Assembly (NCBI RefSeq): GCF_003725775.1
Contig: NZ_RJSG01000001.1
Span: 588,746 to 652,745, forward strand
DNA length: 64,000 bases
Reading direction: 5' to 3'
Source of the DNA: Nocardioides marmorisolisilvae
Lineage (GTDB): Bacteria; Actinomycetota; Actinomycetes; Propionibacteriales; Nocardioidaceae
Below are positions 56,374 to 64,000 of the stretch, piece after piece. The stretch's first letter is position 1. The number at the start of each line of letters is the position of its first letter. The notes under the pieces were generated by a model that was not told the origin of the DNA, did not search any database, and worked only from the letters and a program-made list of their open reading frames with translations. Made by a program: the position numbers and the translations under genes.

Positions 56374-56955
56374 CTAACGCAGCGCCGGCGCCAGCCAGCG
56401 TTGGAGGTACGCCCGTACCTGGTCCCCCGACCGCGGCGGATTGCCGGGGTCGAGGACGAGGGTCTGCAAGGTGCGCAGCAGGTGCTCGACGAGCTCTCGC
56501 TGAGCGGCGTCGTCCAGCCCGAGTGCGACCCAGTCCAGGCCGAAGCCGGTGAGCAGCTCACGCCCGAGCGCGATCGACTCGGGGGCGGTCAGGCCCGCGA
56601 CGGTGCTGCTCAGCCGGCCGGGAGCCACCATCCGGTCGAGCGCCGGGTCGCCGCGCAGGTGCTCGTAGACGAAGGCCACGACCTCGACCGCCGCGTCGCC
56701 GGCATCGCCGCCGGTGCGCGCCAGGTAGCCGCGCACGTGCTCCCCGAGCTGGTCGGTCATCTCCGAGATGGCGTCGAGCGCGGCCGCGTCGACCAGGTGC
56801 TCACTGGTCGGGAAGTAGCGGTACACGGTCTGCCGCGTGACCCCCAGGTCCTCGGCGACCTCCGAGATGTTCGTGCTGCCGGCCTCGGCCAGCCGCGACC
56901 GGGCCGCGGCAAGGATCTGGACGCGGGCTTCGTCGGCACTGGCAAACCTCGGCAT
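56374..56955 (-). CDS. TetR-family regulator divergent from CYP125-like P450
   Basis: A 193-residue TetR protein (HTH: TNISEVAEDLGVTRQTVYRYFPTSEHLVDAAAL). The ATG at 56955 is used; a GTG at 56964 would place the start inside the operator. Divergent from the P450 with an inverted repeat across the P450 -10, so it very likely represses that gene and itself. Not KstR by sequence pattern. Confidence 0.87.
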   Translation of the reverse strand: MPRFASADEARVQILAAARSRLAEAGSTNISEVAEDLGVTRQTVYRYFPTSEHLVDAAALDAISEMTDQLGEHVRGYLARTGGDAGDAAVEVVAFVYEHLRGDPALDRMVAPGRLSSTVAGLTAPESIALGRELLTGFGLDWVALGLDDAAQRELVEHLLRTLQTLVLDPGNPPRSGDQVRAYLQRWLAPALR

Positions 56956-56958
56956 TCG

Positions 56959-56980
56959 ATACACTTTGCCAGATGTGTAT
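56959..56980. promoter_or_regulatory. TetR operator ATACAC-N10-GTGTAT over P450 promoter
   Basis: Perfect 6-bp arms (56959-56964 and 56975-56980) with a 10-bp spacer. The right arm overlaps the P450 -10 TATGGT (56978-56983), which lies 7 nt before the ATG at 56991. The left arm lies 4 bp from the TetR ATG. Binding would block both genes. Confidence 0.75.
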
Positions 56981-56990
56981 GGTCGGGTCT

Positions 56991-58235
56991 ATGACCGCCA
57001 CCCTTCCGCAGGACTTCGACTTCACCGACCCGGACCTGAACCTGGACCGGATCCCGCACGAGGAGTTCGCCGAGCTCCGCTCGGCCGAGCCGATCCGCTG
57101 GGTCGAGCAGCCCGCGAGCGCACGGGCCGGCATGCTCGAATCGTCAGGCACCGGCTACTGGGCGATCACCAAGCACGCCGACGTGCTCGCGGTCTCCAAG
57201 AACAGCAAGGTGTTCAGCAGCCACGTGAACGGCGTGATCATCCGCAACCCGGAGACCTCCACCGTCGACAGCGTCGAGATGTCGAAGGTCGTGATCATCA
57301 ACCAGGACGCTCCGGACCACACCCAGCTCCGCTCGATCATCAGCCGCGGTTTCACCCCGCGCGCGATCGGCGCCCTCGAGGAGGGCCTGGAGGAGGTCGC
57401 CCGCCGGATCGTCTCGGACGCGGTCGCCGCCGGCAGCGGCAACTTCGTCGACCAGGTCGCCTCGCAGTTCCCGCTGGAGGTCATCGGCGACATGCTCGGC
57501 ATCCCCGCGGAGGACCGTCAGAAGATCTTCGACTGGACCAACCAGATGACCGGCGCCGAGGACGAGGACCTCGCCCGCGAGGACAACGACCCGGCAGCCG
57601 CTGCCGCCGAGGTGCTCATGTACTCGATGGTGCTCGCCGCCGACCGTCGTGAGAACCCGCGCGACGACATCGTCACCAAGCTGGTCAACGCCGACCTGGA
57701 CGGCCGCGGCCTGACCGACGACGAGTTCGGCTTCTTCGTGATCGCCCTGGCGGTCGCCGGCAACGAGACCACCCGCAACGCCACCACCCACGGCATGAAG
57801 GCGTTCCTGGAGAACCCCGACCAGTGGGAGCTCTGGGTCAAGGAGCGTCCCGCGACGATGGTCGACGAGGTCATCCGCTGGGCCACCCCGGTCACCTCGT
57901 TCCAGCGCACCGCCCTGGAGGACATCGAGCTTGGCGGCGTCCAGATCAAGGCCGGTCAGCGGGTCGGCCTCTTCTACGCCAGCGCGAACCACGACACCGA
58001 GGTCTTCACCGACCCGGGCACGTTCGACATCACCCGCGAGAACAACCCGCACCTGGCTTTCGGCGGGCACGGCGCGCACTACTGCATCGGCGCCAACCTG
58101 GCCCGCACCGAGATCCGGATGATCTTCGACGCCCTGGCCGACATGGCGCCCGACATCAAGGCCACCGGCGACGTGAAGCGGCTGCGCTCCGGCTGGCTCA
58201 ACGGCATCAAGGTGCTGCCGGTCAGCTACACCTGA
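56991..58235 (+). CDS. cytochrome P450, CYP125-type steroid C26/27 hydroxylase
   Basis: A 414-residue P450 closely resembling CYP125 as I remember it: FDFTDPDLN...RIPHEEFAELRSAEPI, MSKVVIINQDAPDHTQLRSIISRGFTPRAIG, I-helix AVAGNETTRN, ExxR EVIR, heme loop FGGHGAHYCIGANLAR, and the C-terminus LRSGWLNGIKVLPVSYT. CYP125 oxidises the cholesterol side-chain terminus, the entry step of side-chain degradation. The ATG at 56991 is leaderless (TATGGT); the longer frame is ignored. It has its own TetR rather than a visible KstR site. Confidence 0.88.
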   Translation: MTATLPQDFDFTDPDLNLDRIPHEEFAELRSAEPIRWVEQPASARAGMLESSGTGYWAITKHADVLAVSKNSKVFSSHVNGVIIRNPETSTVDSVEMSKVVIINQDAPDHTQLRSIISRGFTPRAIGALEEGLEEVARRIVSDAVAAGSGNFVDQVASQFPLEVIGDMLGIPAEDRQKIFDWTNQMTGAEDEDLAREDNDPAAAAAEVLMYSMVLAADRRENPRDDIVTKLVNADLDGRGLTDDEFGFFVIALAVAGNETTRNATTHGMKAFLENPDQWELWVKERPATMVDEVIRWATPVTSFQRTALEDIELGGVQIKAGQRVGLFYASANHDTEVFTDPGTFDITRENNPHLAFGGHGAHYCIGANLARTEIRMIFDALADMAPDIKATGDVKRLRSGWLNGIKVLPVSYT

Positions 58236-58268
58236 GATCCCGTCGGTCACCGCTGACATGATCAGCGC

Positions 58269-58619
58269 GTGCCCTGCGAGATCGCCGACTTCCTCGACCT
58301 GGTGGCCCAGCTGCCCGAGGTCGGGTCGGCCGACGCCCAGAGCTGGACGCGCTTCGACGTCTCCGGGCGCGCCTTCGGCTACCTGTGGCCGCGCACCTGC
58401 ACGGTCGGGCTCAAGCAGACGATCGTCGAACAGCTCGCCCTGGTCGCCGAACGCCCGGACGTCTTCGAGGTGCAGTTCACCTCGGGCGGGTTCGGCTGGG
58501 TGGTGGTCTACCTGGAGCGGATCGAGCGCGACGAGCTCGCGGAGCTGACCTTCGAGGCCTGGCGCCTGACCGCTCCCGAGTCCCTCGTCGACCTGCGCGG
58601 GGACGAGCTCCCGAGCTGA
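58269..58619 (+). CDS. MmcQ/YjbR-family protein
   Basis: A 116-residue protein of the MmcQ/YjbR fold (double-wing, CyaY-like): IADFLDLVAQLPEV... GRAFGYLWPRTCTVGLKQTIVEQLALVAERPDVFEVQFTSGGFGWVVVYLERI. Family members are called DNA-binding on weak evidence; the function is open. GTG start with a CATGAT hexamer 6 nt upstream, a near-consensus leaderless arrangement. Confidence 0.8.
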   Translation: MPCEIADFLDLVAQLPEVGSADAQSWTRFDVSGRAFGYLWPRTCTVGLKQTIVEQLALVAERPDVFEVQFTSGGFGWVVVYLERIERDELAELTFEAWRLTAPESLVDLRGDELPS

Positions 58620-58733
58620 GGGGTGTCCGCAGCACCCTGGTGAGGAAGTGGCGTGCGGGACCCTTGGTGCTCGCCGTACGAGGGCAGATCTGGCCGGAAC
58701 CTGGACCCGCGCCCGACCTCGAAACACACCCTG

Positions 58734-58739
58734 TAACCT
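58734..58739 (+). promoter_or_regulatory. candidate pckG -10 element
   Basis: TAACCT in the 160-bp gap before pckG would give a leader of about 34 nt. No convincing -35 or operator is seen. The rest of the gap (58620-58779) shows nothing else I can support. Confidence 0.35.
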
Positions 58740-58779
58740 CAGTCGCGCCCGTCCGTCTTACGCAGAGAAACGAGCAGCA

Positions 58780-60618
58780 ATGGTCGACATCGACACCGCC
58801 CTGGACGCCGGAGGCGTCACGAACCCGCAGGTCCGCGAGTACATCGCGTACTGGGCCGAGCTGACCGGGGCGGCCCGGATCGAGGTCGTATCCGCTGCTG
58901 ACGACGCCCGCCTGATCGCCGAGTGCCTCGAGGCCGGCGAGCTCGAGCCGGCCGGCGACGGTCGTTACTACTCGCGCAGCTACCACAAGGACACCGCCCG
59001 CTCCGAGGAGCGCACCGTCGTCGCTACCAGCCGTCCGACCGACAAGGGCGAGTACAACAACTGGAAGCCGGCAGCGGAGATGGTCGCCCTCCAGAAGGAG
59101 CGGATGGCCGGAGCCTCCGCCGGCAAGACCATGTACGTGATCCCGTACCTGATGGCGCCGGTCGGCAACGCCCTGGCTCCCTGGGCCACCGGCGTCGAGC
59201 TGACCGACTGCCGCACGGTCGTCCTGCACATGATCCGGATGGCTCGGGTCGGCGTGCAGTACGTCAACGACCTGGAGGACCCGAACAGCTTCGTCCGCGC
59301 CGTGCACGTCACCGGCGACCTGGAGAACCTGGGCCAGGGCACCCCGGACGACCAGCGCTACTTCGTCACCGTCGCCGACGAGCGGACGATCCTGCACTAC
59401 GGCTCGTCGTACGGCGGCAACGCGCTGCTCGGCAAGATCGCCCACGGCCTGCGTCAGGCGGCGTACGACGGCTGGGTGTCGAAGAAGTTCCTCGCCGAGC
59501 AGTACATGCTGATCGGTATCCACGACAAGCAGACCGGCAAGGACTACCACATCTGCGGTGGCTTCCCGAGCGCCTCGGGCAAGACCAACCTCGCGATGAT
59601 GCTGGCCCCCGACGCCCTCGGCGACCGGTACCACGTGTCCTTCTACGGCGACGACATCGCCTGGCTCTGGGTCGACGAGGCCAGTGGCCGCCTGTACGGC
59701 ATGAACCCGGAGTACGGCGTCTTCGGTGTCGCCAAGGACACCAACGAAGGCACCAACCCGACCGCCCTCGATTCGATCGCCCCGGGCACCGGCACGATCT
59801 TCACGAACATCGCCTACAAGCCGGAGACCGGCGAGGTCTGGTGGGAGGGTCGCACCAAGAACCCGCCGGCCGACCCGCACGGCTGGCTGGACTGGCTGGG
59901 CAAGCCGATCGCGGACCGCGAGGAGGGCGACGACTCCCCGTGGGCGCACCCGAACAGCCGGTTCACCACCACGCTCGACAACGTCCCGAACATCGCCAAG
60001 GACTACGACGAGCCGGCGGGCGTGCCCATCGACGCGATCATCTTCGGCGGCCGCACCCGTGACCGCGAGCCGCTGGTGCGCGCGATCCACGACCTGGCCG
60101 AAGGCGTCTACGACGGCCTGACCCTGGGTGCCGAGGCGACCGCCGCGGCCGAGGGCAAGGAGGGCGTGCTGCGCTACGACCCGATGTCGAACCGGCCGTT
60201 CATGGCCTACGGCGAGGGCGACTACGCGCGCCACTACCTCGACGTCGTCGGTGCCGCCAAGGAGCAGCCGATCTTCGCGCACGTGAACTGGTTCCAGCGC
60301 GACCCGGAGGACGGCCACTTCCGCTGGCCCGGCTACCGCGACAACCTGCGCCCGCTGCTCTGGCTGCTCCAGCTGAAGAACGGCGAGGTCAAGGGCCAGG
60401 AGACCGCGGTCGGCATCATCCCGACCCGCGAGGAGCTGAACCTCGACGGCGTCGACATCAGCGACGCCGACCTCGAGGCGATCCTCAGCATCGACGTGAA
60501 CCGCTGGAAGCAGGAGATGGAGCACCGCGAGGAGCACCTCTCGAGCTTCGAGCGCCTGCCCGAGGAGATCTGGGTGGCCCACCGCCGCGTGGCCGCGGCC
60601 CTGGACCAGCAGGACTGA
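58780..60618 (+). CDS. pckG: phosphoenolpyruvate carboxykinase (GTP)
   Basis: A 612-residue GTP-dependent PEPCK converting oxaloacetate plus GTP to PEP, the first step of gluconeogenesis and needed for growth on fatty acids or sterols. The ATG at 58780 gives the usual family length; an upstream in-frame start is rejected. The P-loop reads GGFPSASGKTNLAMM, where most GTP-PEPCKs I recall have PSACGKTN with a reactive Cys; here it is Ser. The metal segment FYGDDIAWLW and NRPFMAYGEGDYA (guanine site) are intact. A strong terminator follows. Confidence 0.95.
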   Translation: MVDIDTALDAGGVTNPQVREYIAYWAELTGAARIEVVSAADDARLIAECLEAGELEPAGDGRYYSRSYHKDTARSEERTVVATSRPTDKGEYNNWKPAAEMVALQKERMAGASAGKTMYVIPYLMAPVGNALAPWATGVELTDCRTVVLHMIRMARVGVQYVNDLEDPNSFVRAVHVTGDLENLGQGTPDDQRYFVTVADERTILHYGSSYGGNALLGKIAHGLRQAAYDGWVSKKFLAEQYMLIGIHDKQTGKDYHICGGFPSASGKTNLAMMLAPDALGDRYHVSFYGDDIAWLWVDEASGRLYGMNPEYGVFGVAKDTNEGTNPTALDSIAPGTGTIFTNIAYKPETGEVWWEGRTKNPPADPHGWLDWLGKPIADREEGDDSPWAHPNSRFTTTLDNVPNIAKDYDEPAGVPIDAIIFGGRTRDREPLVRAIHDLAEGVYDGLTLGAEATAAAEGKEGVLRYDPMSNRPFMAYGEGDYARHYLDVVGAAKEQPIFAHVNWFQRDPEDGHFRWPGYRDNLRPLLWLLQLKNGEVKGQETAVGIIPTREELNLDGVDISDADLEAILSIDVNRWKQEMEHREEHLSSFERLPEEIWVAHRRVAAALDQQD

Positions 60619-60625
60619 GCTGGAG

Positions 60626-60657
60626 CGAAGCCCCCGACCGCAAGGTCGGGGGCTTCG
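60626..60657 (+). terminator. intrinsic terminator after pckG
   Basis: cgaagcccccgacc (60626-60639) pairs perfectly with ggtcgggggcttcg (60644-60657) around a gcaa tetraloop. It lies between pckG and a convergent gene whose stop starts at 60658, so it can serve both. Confidence 0.92.
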
Positions 60658-61038
60658 TCATTTCTCCGGGTCGACGTACGGCGGGAGCCCGGCCAGCCCG
60701 GCCGCGATGAGCGCGGCCATGCTGACGACGTAGGCCTTGCGCCGCACGCCCGTGCCGGCTTCCTCGCCCGTGGTCTCCTCGACGGCTGCGCGCAGCTGCG
60801 AGCCGCGCACCTTGAGCCGCTTGCCGTGCACGCGGTCCACCTCGGGAAGCGCGACCAGTGCCGGGAGCACCCGGTGGCTGAGGCCCTCGAGCATCTCGTA
60901 CCGGCCGTAGCCGCCCAGGTCCTGCCAGACCTGCTCGACATCGAGCCGCCCCTTGCGGATGTCCTTGGACTGCGCGGCGAGGGTCGCCAGCGCGACGCCC
61001 TTGAGCACGTTGGTGAGCTCGGCCTCGGTGAACTGCAT
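60658..61038 (-). CDS. hypothetical protein
   Basis: A 126-residue protein starting at the ATG at 61038 (MQFTEAELTNVLKGVALATLAAQSKDIRKG...); a longer open frame upstream overlaps the permease promoter. A mostly helical, charged body is followed by a hydrophobic C-terminal stretch (YVVSMAALIAAGLAGLPPYV) that could be a tail anchor. No family recognised. Divergent from an APC permease, 31 bp between starts, with a near-consensus CATGCT 6 nt before its ATG. Confidence 0.6.
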   Translation of the reverse strand: MQFTEAELTNVLKGVALATLAAQSKDIRKGRLDVEQVWQDLGGYGRYEMLEGLSHRVLPALVALPEVDRVHGKRLKVRGSQLRAAVEETTGEEAGTGVRRKAYVVSMAALIAAGLAGLPPYVDPEK

Positions 61039-61069
61039 GCGCACAGCATGCCCTGGGTACCCCACCGGG

Positions 61070-62734
61070 ATGACCCTCACGGCGAGCAAGCCCGAGCACG
61101 GGACCGAACTCAAGCGGCACGTCGGTGTCGTCGGGCTGCTCTTCGCGAGCGTCGGCTCGATCATCGGCTCGGGCTGGCTGTTCGGTGCGCTGAACGCCTC
61201 CCAGCAGGCCGGCCCGGCGGCGATGATCTCCTGGCTGCTCGGCGGAGTGATGATCCTGCTGATCGCGCTGACCTACGCCGAGCTGGGCACGATGTTCCCG
61301 CTCTCCGGCGGCGTCGTCCGCTACCCGCACATGGCCTTCGGCCACCTGGCCAGCTACACCGGCGGGTGGATTACCTGGGTCGCGGTGGTGACGACCGCAC
61401 CCATCGAGGTCGAGGCCGCGCTGCAGTACGGCACCAAGTACGCCGCGTTCACCAATCAGCACACGGTCAACGGCGAGGAGGTGCACACGCTGACCGCCCT
61501 CGGCTACGGAGCCGCGGTGGTGCTGATGGCCCTGTTCGTGCTGATCAACTACTACGGCGTTCGCTGGTTCGCGCGGATCAACAACACCCTGGTCTGGTGG
61601 AAGCTGGCGATCATCCTGCTCGTCGTCGCGTCGTTCTTCCTGACGGCCTTCCACGGCTCCAACTTCAGCAGCCACGACTTCGCGCCGTCCGGCGTGCACG
61701 GGATCTTCACCGCGATCTCGACCAGCGGCATCATCTTCAGCTACCTCGGCTTCCGGCAGGGCATCGAGCTGGCCGGCGAGACCGACAACCCGCGCCGCAA
61801 CGTGCCGATCGCGGTGATCGGCTCGGTGCTCATCACCGGCGTGATCTACGTGCTCCTGCAGATCGCCTTCATCGGGGCGCTCGACCCCGGGACGCTGGCG
61901 CACTCCGGCAGCTGGGCCAAGCTCTCCTTCGCGAACGACTTCGGTCCGCTCGCGGCTCTCGCCACCGGCCTCGGTCTGAGCTGGCTGGCCGTGCTGCTCT
62001 ACATCGACGCTGTGGTCTCCCCCGGCGACACCGGTCTGATCTACACGACGATCGCGTCGCGACTCTCGTTCGCGATGGCCCGCAACGGCAACGCCCCGAA
62101 GTCCTTGGCGAAGACCAACGACAACGGCAGCCCGATGATCGGCCTCGTGCTGGCCTTCGTGGTCGGCCTGGTCGCCTTCCTGCCCTTCCCGAGCTGGCAG
62201 CAGCTCGTCGGCTTCATCACCTCGGCGACGGTGCTCTCCTTCGCCTCGGGTCCGCTCGTCCTCGTGGCACTGCGCAAGCAGGTGCCGGACCAGCCGCGGC
62301 CGTTCCGCCTCCCGGGCGGGCACGTGATCCCGTTCCTGGCCTTCTGGAGCGCGAACATGATCGTGTACTGGTCCGGCTGGACCACGGTCTGGAAGCTGAT
62401 GGTCGCCGTGCTGATCGGGTTCGTGCTGCTCGCGGTGTTCGTCGCCTCCGGCAAGCTCGAGCAGCCCTCGATCGACGCCCGCGCCGGCGCGTGGGTGCTC
62501 CCCTGGCTCGCCGGTCTCACGCTGATCTCCTACATCGGCAACTATCCCGAGCCCGCCGCGGGCAACCTGGACTCGCTGAGCTTCGCCTCGGCCACCGGAC
62601 TGCTCCTGCTGCTCTCGGCGCTCGTCTACGTGATGGCCTACCGGCTGCGGCTCTCGCCTGAGGAGGCCCAGGCCTACATCGGCGAGAGCGAGGACGAGGC
62701 GAAGGTCGAGGAGGGCGAGCTCACCTCCGCCTGA
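61070..62734 (+). CDS. APC-superfamily amino acid permease
   Basis: A 554-residue transporter with about 12 helices. GLLFASVGSIIGSGWLFGAL is the conserved helix-1 substrate motif of APC carriers, and FRQGIELAGETDNPRRNVPIA is the loop typical of the family. The C-terminus is an acidic cytoplasmic tail (EAQAYIGESEDEAKVEEGEL). The ATG at 61070 is chosen because it sits just before the first helix. The substrate is likely an amino acid or amine; not determinable here. Confidence 0.87.
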   Translation: MTLTASKPEHGTELKRHVGVVGLLFASVGSIIGSGWLFGALNASQQAGPAAMISWLLGGVMILLIALTYAELGTMFPLSGGVVRYPHMAFGHLASYTGGWITWVAVVTTAPIEVEAALQYGTKYAAFTNQHTVNGEEVHTLTALGYGAAVVLMALFVLINYYGVRWFARINNTLVWWKLAIILLVVASFFLTAFHGSNFSSHDFAPSGVHGIFTAISTSGIIFSYLGFRQGIELAGETDNPRRNVPIAVIGSVLITGVIYVLLQIAFIGALDPGTLAHSGSWAKLSFANDFGPLAALATGLGLSWLAVLLYIDAVVSPGDTGLIYTTIASRLSFAMARNGNAPKSLAKTNDNGSPMIGLVLAFVVGLVAFLPFPSWQQLVGFITSATVLSFASGPLVLVALRKQVPDQPRPFRLPGGHVIPFLAFWSANMIVYWSGWTTVWKLMVAVLIGFVLLAVFVASGKLEQPSIDARAGAWVLPWLAGLTLISYIGNYPEPAAGNLDSLSFASATGLLLLLSALVYVMAYRLRLSPEEAQAYIGESEDEAKVEEGELTSA

Positions 62735-62753
62735 GGCGACCTATGCTCGGTCC

Positions 62754-64000
62754 ATGACCGATCGCGCGGCACCCGAGCAGACCCCGCTGCTGCAACGCAT
62801 CCGCGATGCCGTGATCGGCGACGACCAGGTCATGCACGGGCCGTTCGGACCGCGCCGGGTCACCTACGCCGACTACACCGCGTCCGGTCGCGCGCTGGGC
62901 TTCCTCGAGGACTTCATCCGCGACGAGGTGCTGCCCAGCTACGCCAACACCCACACCGAGTCCAGCGGAACCGGGCTGCAGACCACGCGCCTGCGCGCGG
63001 ACGCCCGCGCGATCATCCACCAGGCGGTCGGTGCCGACGAGAACTCGGTCGTCATCTTCGCGGGCTCCGGCTGCACCGGGGCGATCGACAAGCTGATCGG
63101 CGTCCTCGGTCTGCGCATCCCCTCCGGACTGGAAGACACCTACGAGCTCAGCAAGCAGATCCCGGCCGAGCAGCGGCCGGTCGTGTTCATCGGCCCCTAC
63201 GAGCACCACTCCAACGAGATCCCGTGGCGCGAGTCGATCGCCGACGTCGTGGCGATCGGGTCCGACCCCGACGGCCACATCGATCTCGCCCGGCTCGAGG
63301 AGGAGCTGGTCGCCCACGCCGACCGGCCCCTGAAGATCGGCAGCTTCTCCGCGGCCAGCAACGTCACCGGAATCCTGTCGGACACCGCGGCGATCTCCTC
63401 GCTGCTGCACCGCCACGGCGCGCTGTCGTTCTGGGACTTCGCCGCCGCCGGTCCGTACGTCGGCATGGAGATGAACGGACCGAACGTCGACGACCCGCTC
63501 TGCTACAAGGACGCGCTGTTCCTCTCCCCGCACAAGTTCATCGGTGGTCCGAGCACGCCGGGCGTCCTTGTCGCACGGCGCGAGCTGCTGACCAACCGCG
63601 TCCCGCACGTGCCCGGCGGCGGGACTGTCGCGTACGTGAATCCCGACGACCACCGCTACCTCGAGGATCCCGAGCACCGCGAGGAGGGCGGCACCCCCGC
63701 CATCGTCGAGTCGATCCGCGCCGGCCTGGTCTTCCAGCTCAAGGAAGCCGTCGGCATCGACGTGATCCGCAGCCACGAGGAGCACTACCTCCAGCAGGCC
63801 GTCGAGCGCTGGGCCGACGAGCCGGCGATCGAGATCCTGGGGAACCTGGCCGCCAAGCGCCTCTCGATCATCTCCTTCGTGATCCGCGCCCCGAGCGGCA
63901 AGTACCTGCACCACAACTACGTGGTGGCGCTCCTCAACGACCTCTTCGGCATCCAGTCGCGCGGCGGCTGCTCGTGCGCCGGCCCGTACGGCCACCGACT
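62754..64000 (+). CDS. class V aminotransferase / cysteine desulfurase-like protein (3' end outside window)
   Basis: At least 415 residues, cut by the window end. PLP fold type I: the Schiff-base Lys is in LFLSPHKFIGGPSTPG, His and Asp ring contacts are in YEHHSNEIPW and FWDFAAAGPY, and GCSCAGPYGH near the end holds Cys residues like the SufS active-site loop. MTDRAAPEQ... is leaderless: TATGCT (62742-62747) is 6 nt before the ATG. Whether it mobilises sulfur or transaminates is open; no Suf/Isc partners are in the window. Confidence 0.85.
   Translation, partial: MTDRAAPEQTPLLQRIRDAVIGDDQVMHGPFGPRRVTYADYTASGRALGFLEDFIRDEVLPSYANTHTESSGTGLQTTRLRADARAIIHQAVGADENSVVIFAGSGCTGAIDKLIGVLGLRIPSGLEDTYELSKQIPAEQRPVVFIGPYEHHSNEIPWRESIADVVAIGSDPDGHIDLARLEEELVAHADRPLKIGSFSAASNVTGILSDTAAISSLLHRHGALSFWDFAAAGPYVGMEMNGPNVDDPLCYKDALFLSPHKFIGGPSTPGVLVARRELLTNRVPHVPGGGTVAYVNPDDHRYLEDPEHREEGGTPAIVESIRAGLVFQLKEAVGIDVIRSHEEHYLQQAVERWADEPAIEILGNLAAKRLSIISFVIRAPSGKYLHHNYVVALLNDLFGIQSRGGCSCAGPYGHR

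Noticed and set aside
58620-58779. Riboswitch or attenuator in the pckG leader
   Set aside because: No stable nested stems or known aptamer motif is apparent; only a weak -10 candidate.
1-64000. tRNA, rRNA, CRISPR array, prophage or insertion sequence
   Set aside because: Reading through the intergenic gaps I found no cloverleaf-like or rRNA-like segments, no regular spacer arrays, and no integrase or transposase motifs. This was by eye, not by covariance search.

Overview
The window is about 64 kb of very GC-rich DNA (roughly 70 percent by eye). It is densely packed with genes that use GTG/ATG starts, ATGA stop-start overlaps and actinobacterial protein families: a GTP-dependent PEP carboxykinase, an AfsR/SARP regulator, a mycothiol-isomerase-like DinB protein, a DUF222-HNH nuclease, many TetR-P450 pairs and a class III nucleotide cyclase. 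It reads as chromosomal sequence of an actinobacterium, most likely a Nocardioidaceae (Nocardioides-like) member with a strong lipid, steroid and terpenoid catabolic repertoire. I see no rRNA, tRNA, CRISPR array, transposase or phage genes.

Layout. 1-6.6 kb: small membrane protein, an RsrR-type Fe-S regulator divergent from an NmrA-like NAD(P)-binding protein, an SDR/epoxide-hydrolase operon, a HerA-like ATPase, a VapB-like protein and a LytR_C protein. 6.2-11.5 kb: SnoaL-like and sulfotransferase genes fired from one overlapped bidirectional promoter, then a TetR gene divergent from a three-gene operon (DUF1214-like protein and two SDRs). 11.5-19.6 kb: K+/H+ antiporter, a KstD-like flavoprotein behind a KstR-type operator, aminotransferase, MOSC protein, polysaccharide deacetylase, and a TetR/P450 pair. 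19.6-30.8 kb: two leftward operons (biotin-dependent acyl-CoA carboxylase beta and alpha, acyl-CoA dehydrogenase, enoyl-CoA hydratase; and TetR, TIGR03084, AtuA family, acyl-CoA dehydrogenase). They share an identical 28-bp promoter/operator and look like one acyclic-terpene or branched acyl-CoA degradation regulon. They are separated by a rightward gene for a secreted FN3 protein.

30.8-37.2 kb: RDD protein, a DrrAB-like ABC exporter preceded by three direct repeats with an exact 11-bp period, and a convergent SARP/NB-ARC/TPR regulator. 37.2-39.8 kb: cyclic-nucleotide-binding protein plus membrane class III cyclase, then a gamma-carbonic-anhydrase-like protein. 39.8-44.8 kb: DUF3556 membrane protein and phytoene-dehydrogenase-like flavoprotein divergent from a PucR/CdaR regulator. 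44.9-50 kb: secreted PLC-like protein, and a long secreted lamin-tail-domain protein broken by one in-frame TAG. 50-58 kb: KstR-type operator driving an ALDH / CMD-family / 3-hydroxyacyl-CoA dehydrogenase operon, SCO6745-like protein, DUF222-HNH protein, and TetR divergent from a CYP125-type P450. 58-64 kb: MmcQ/YjbR protein, pckG with a Cys-to-Ser P-loop change, an APC permease and a class V aminotransferase cut by the window end.

Two window-wide themes are visible. About nineteen genes have a TANNNT hexamer ending 6-7 nt before the start codon, the signature of leaderless transcription. A short dispersed repeat (core TTCGACAGGCTCA) occurs in intergenic gaps, and diverged copies appear in frame inside three coding sequences.
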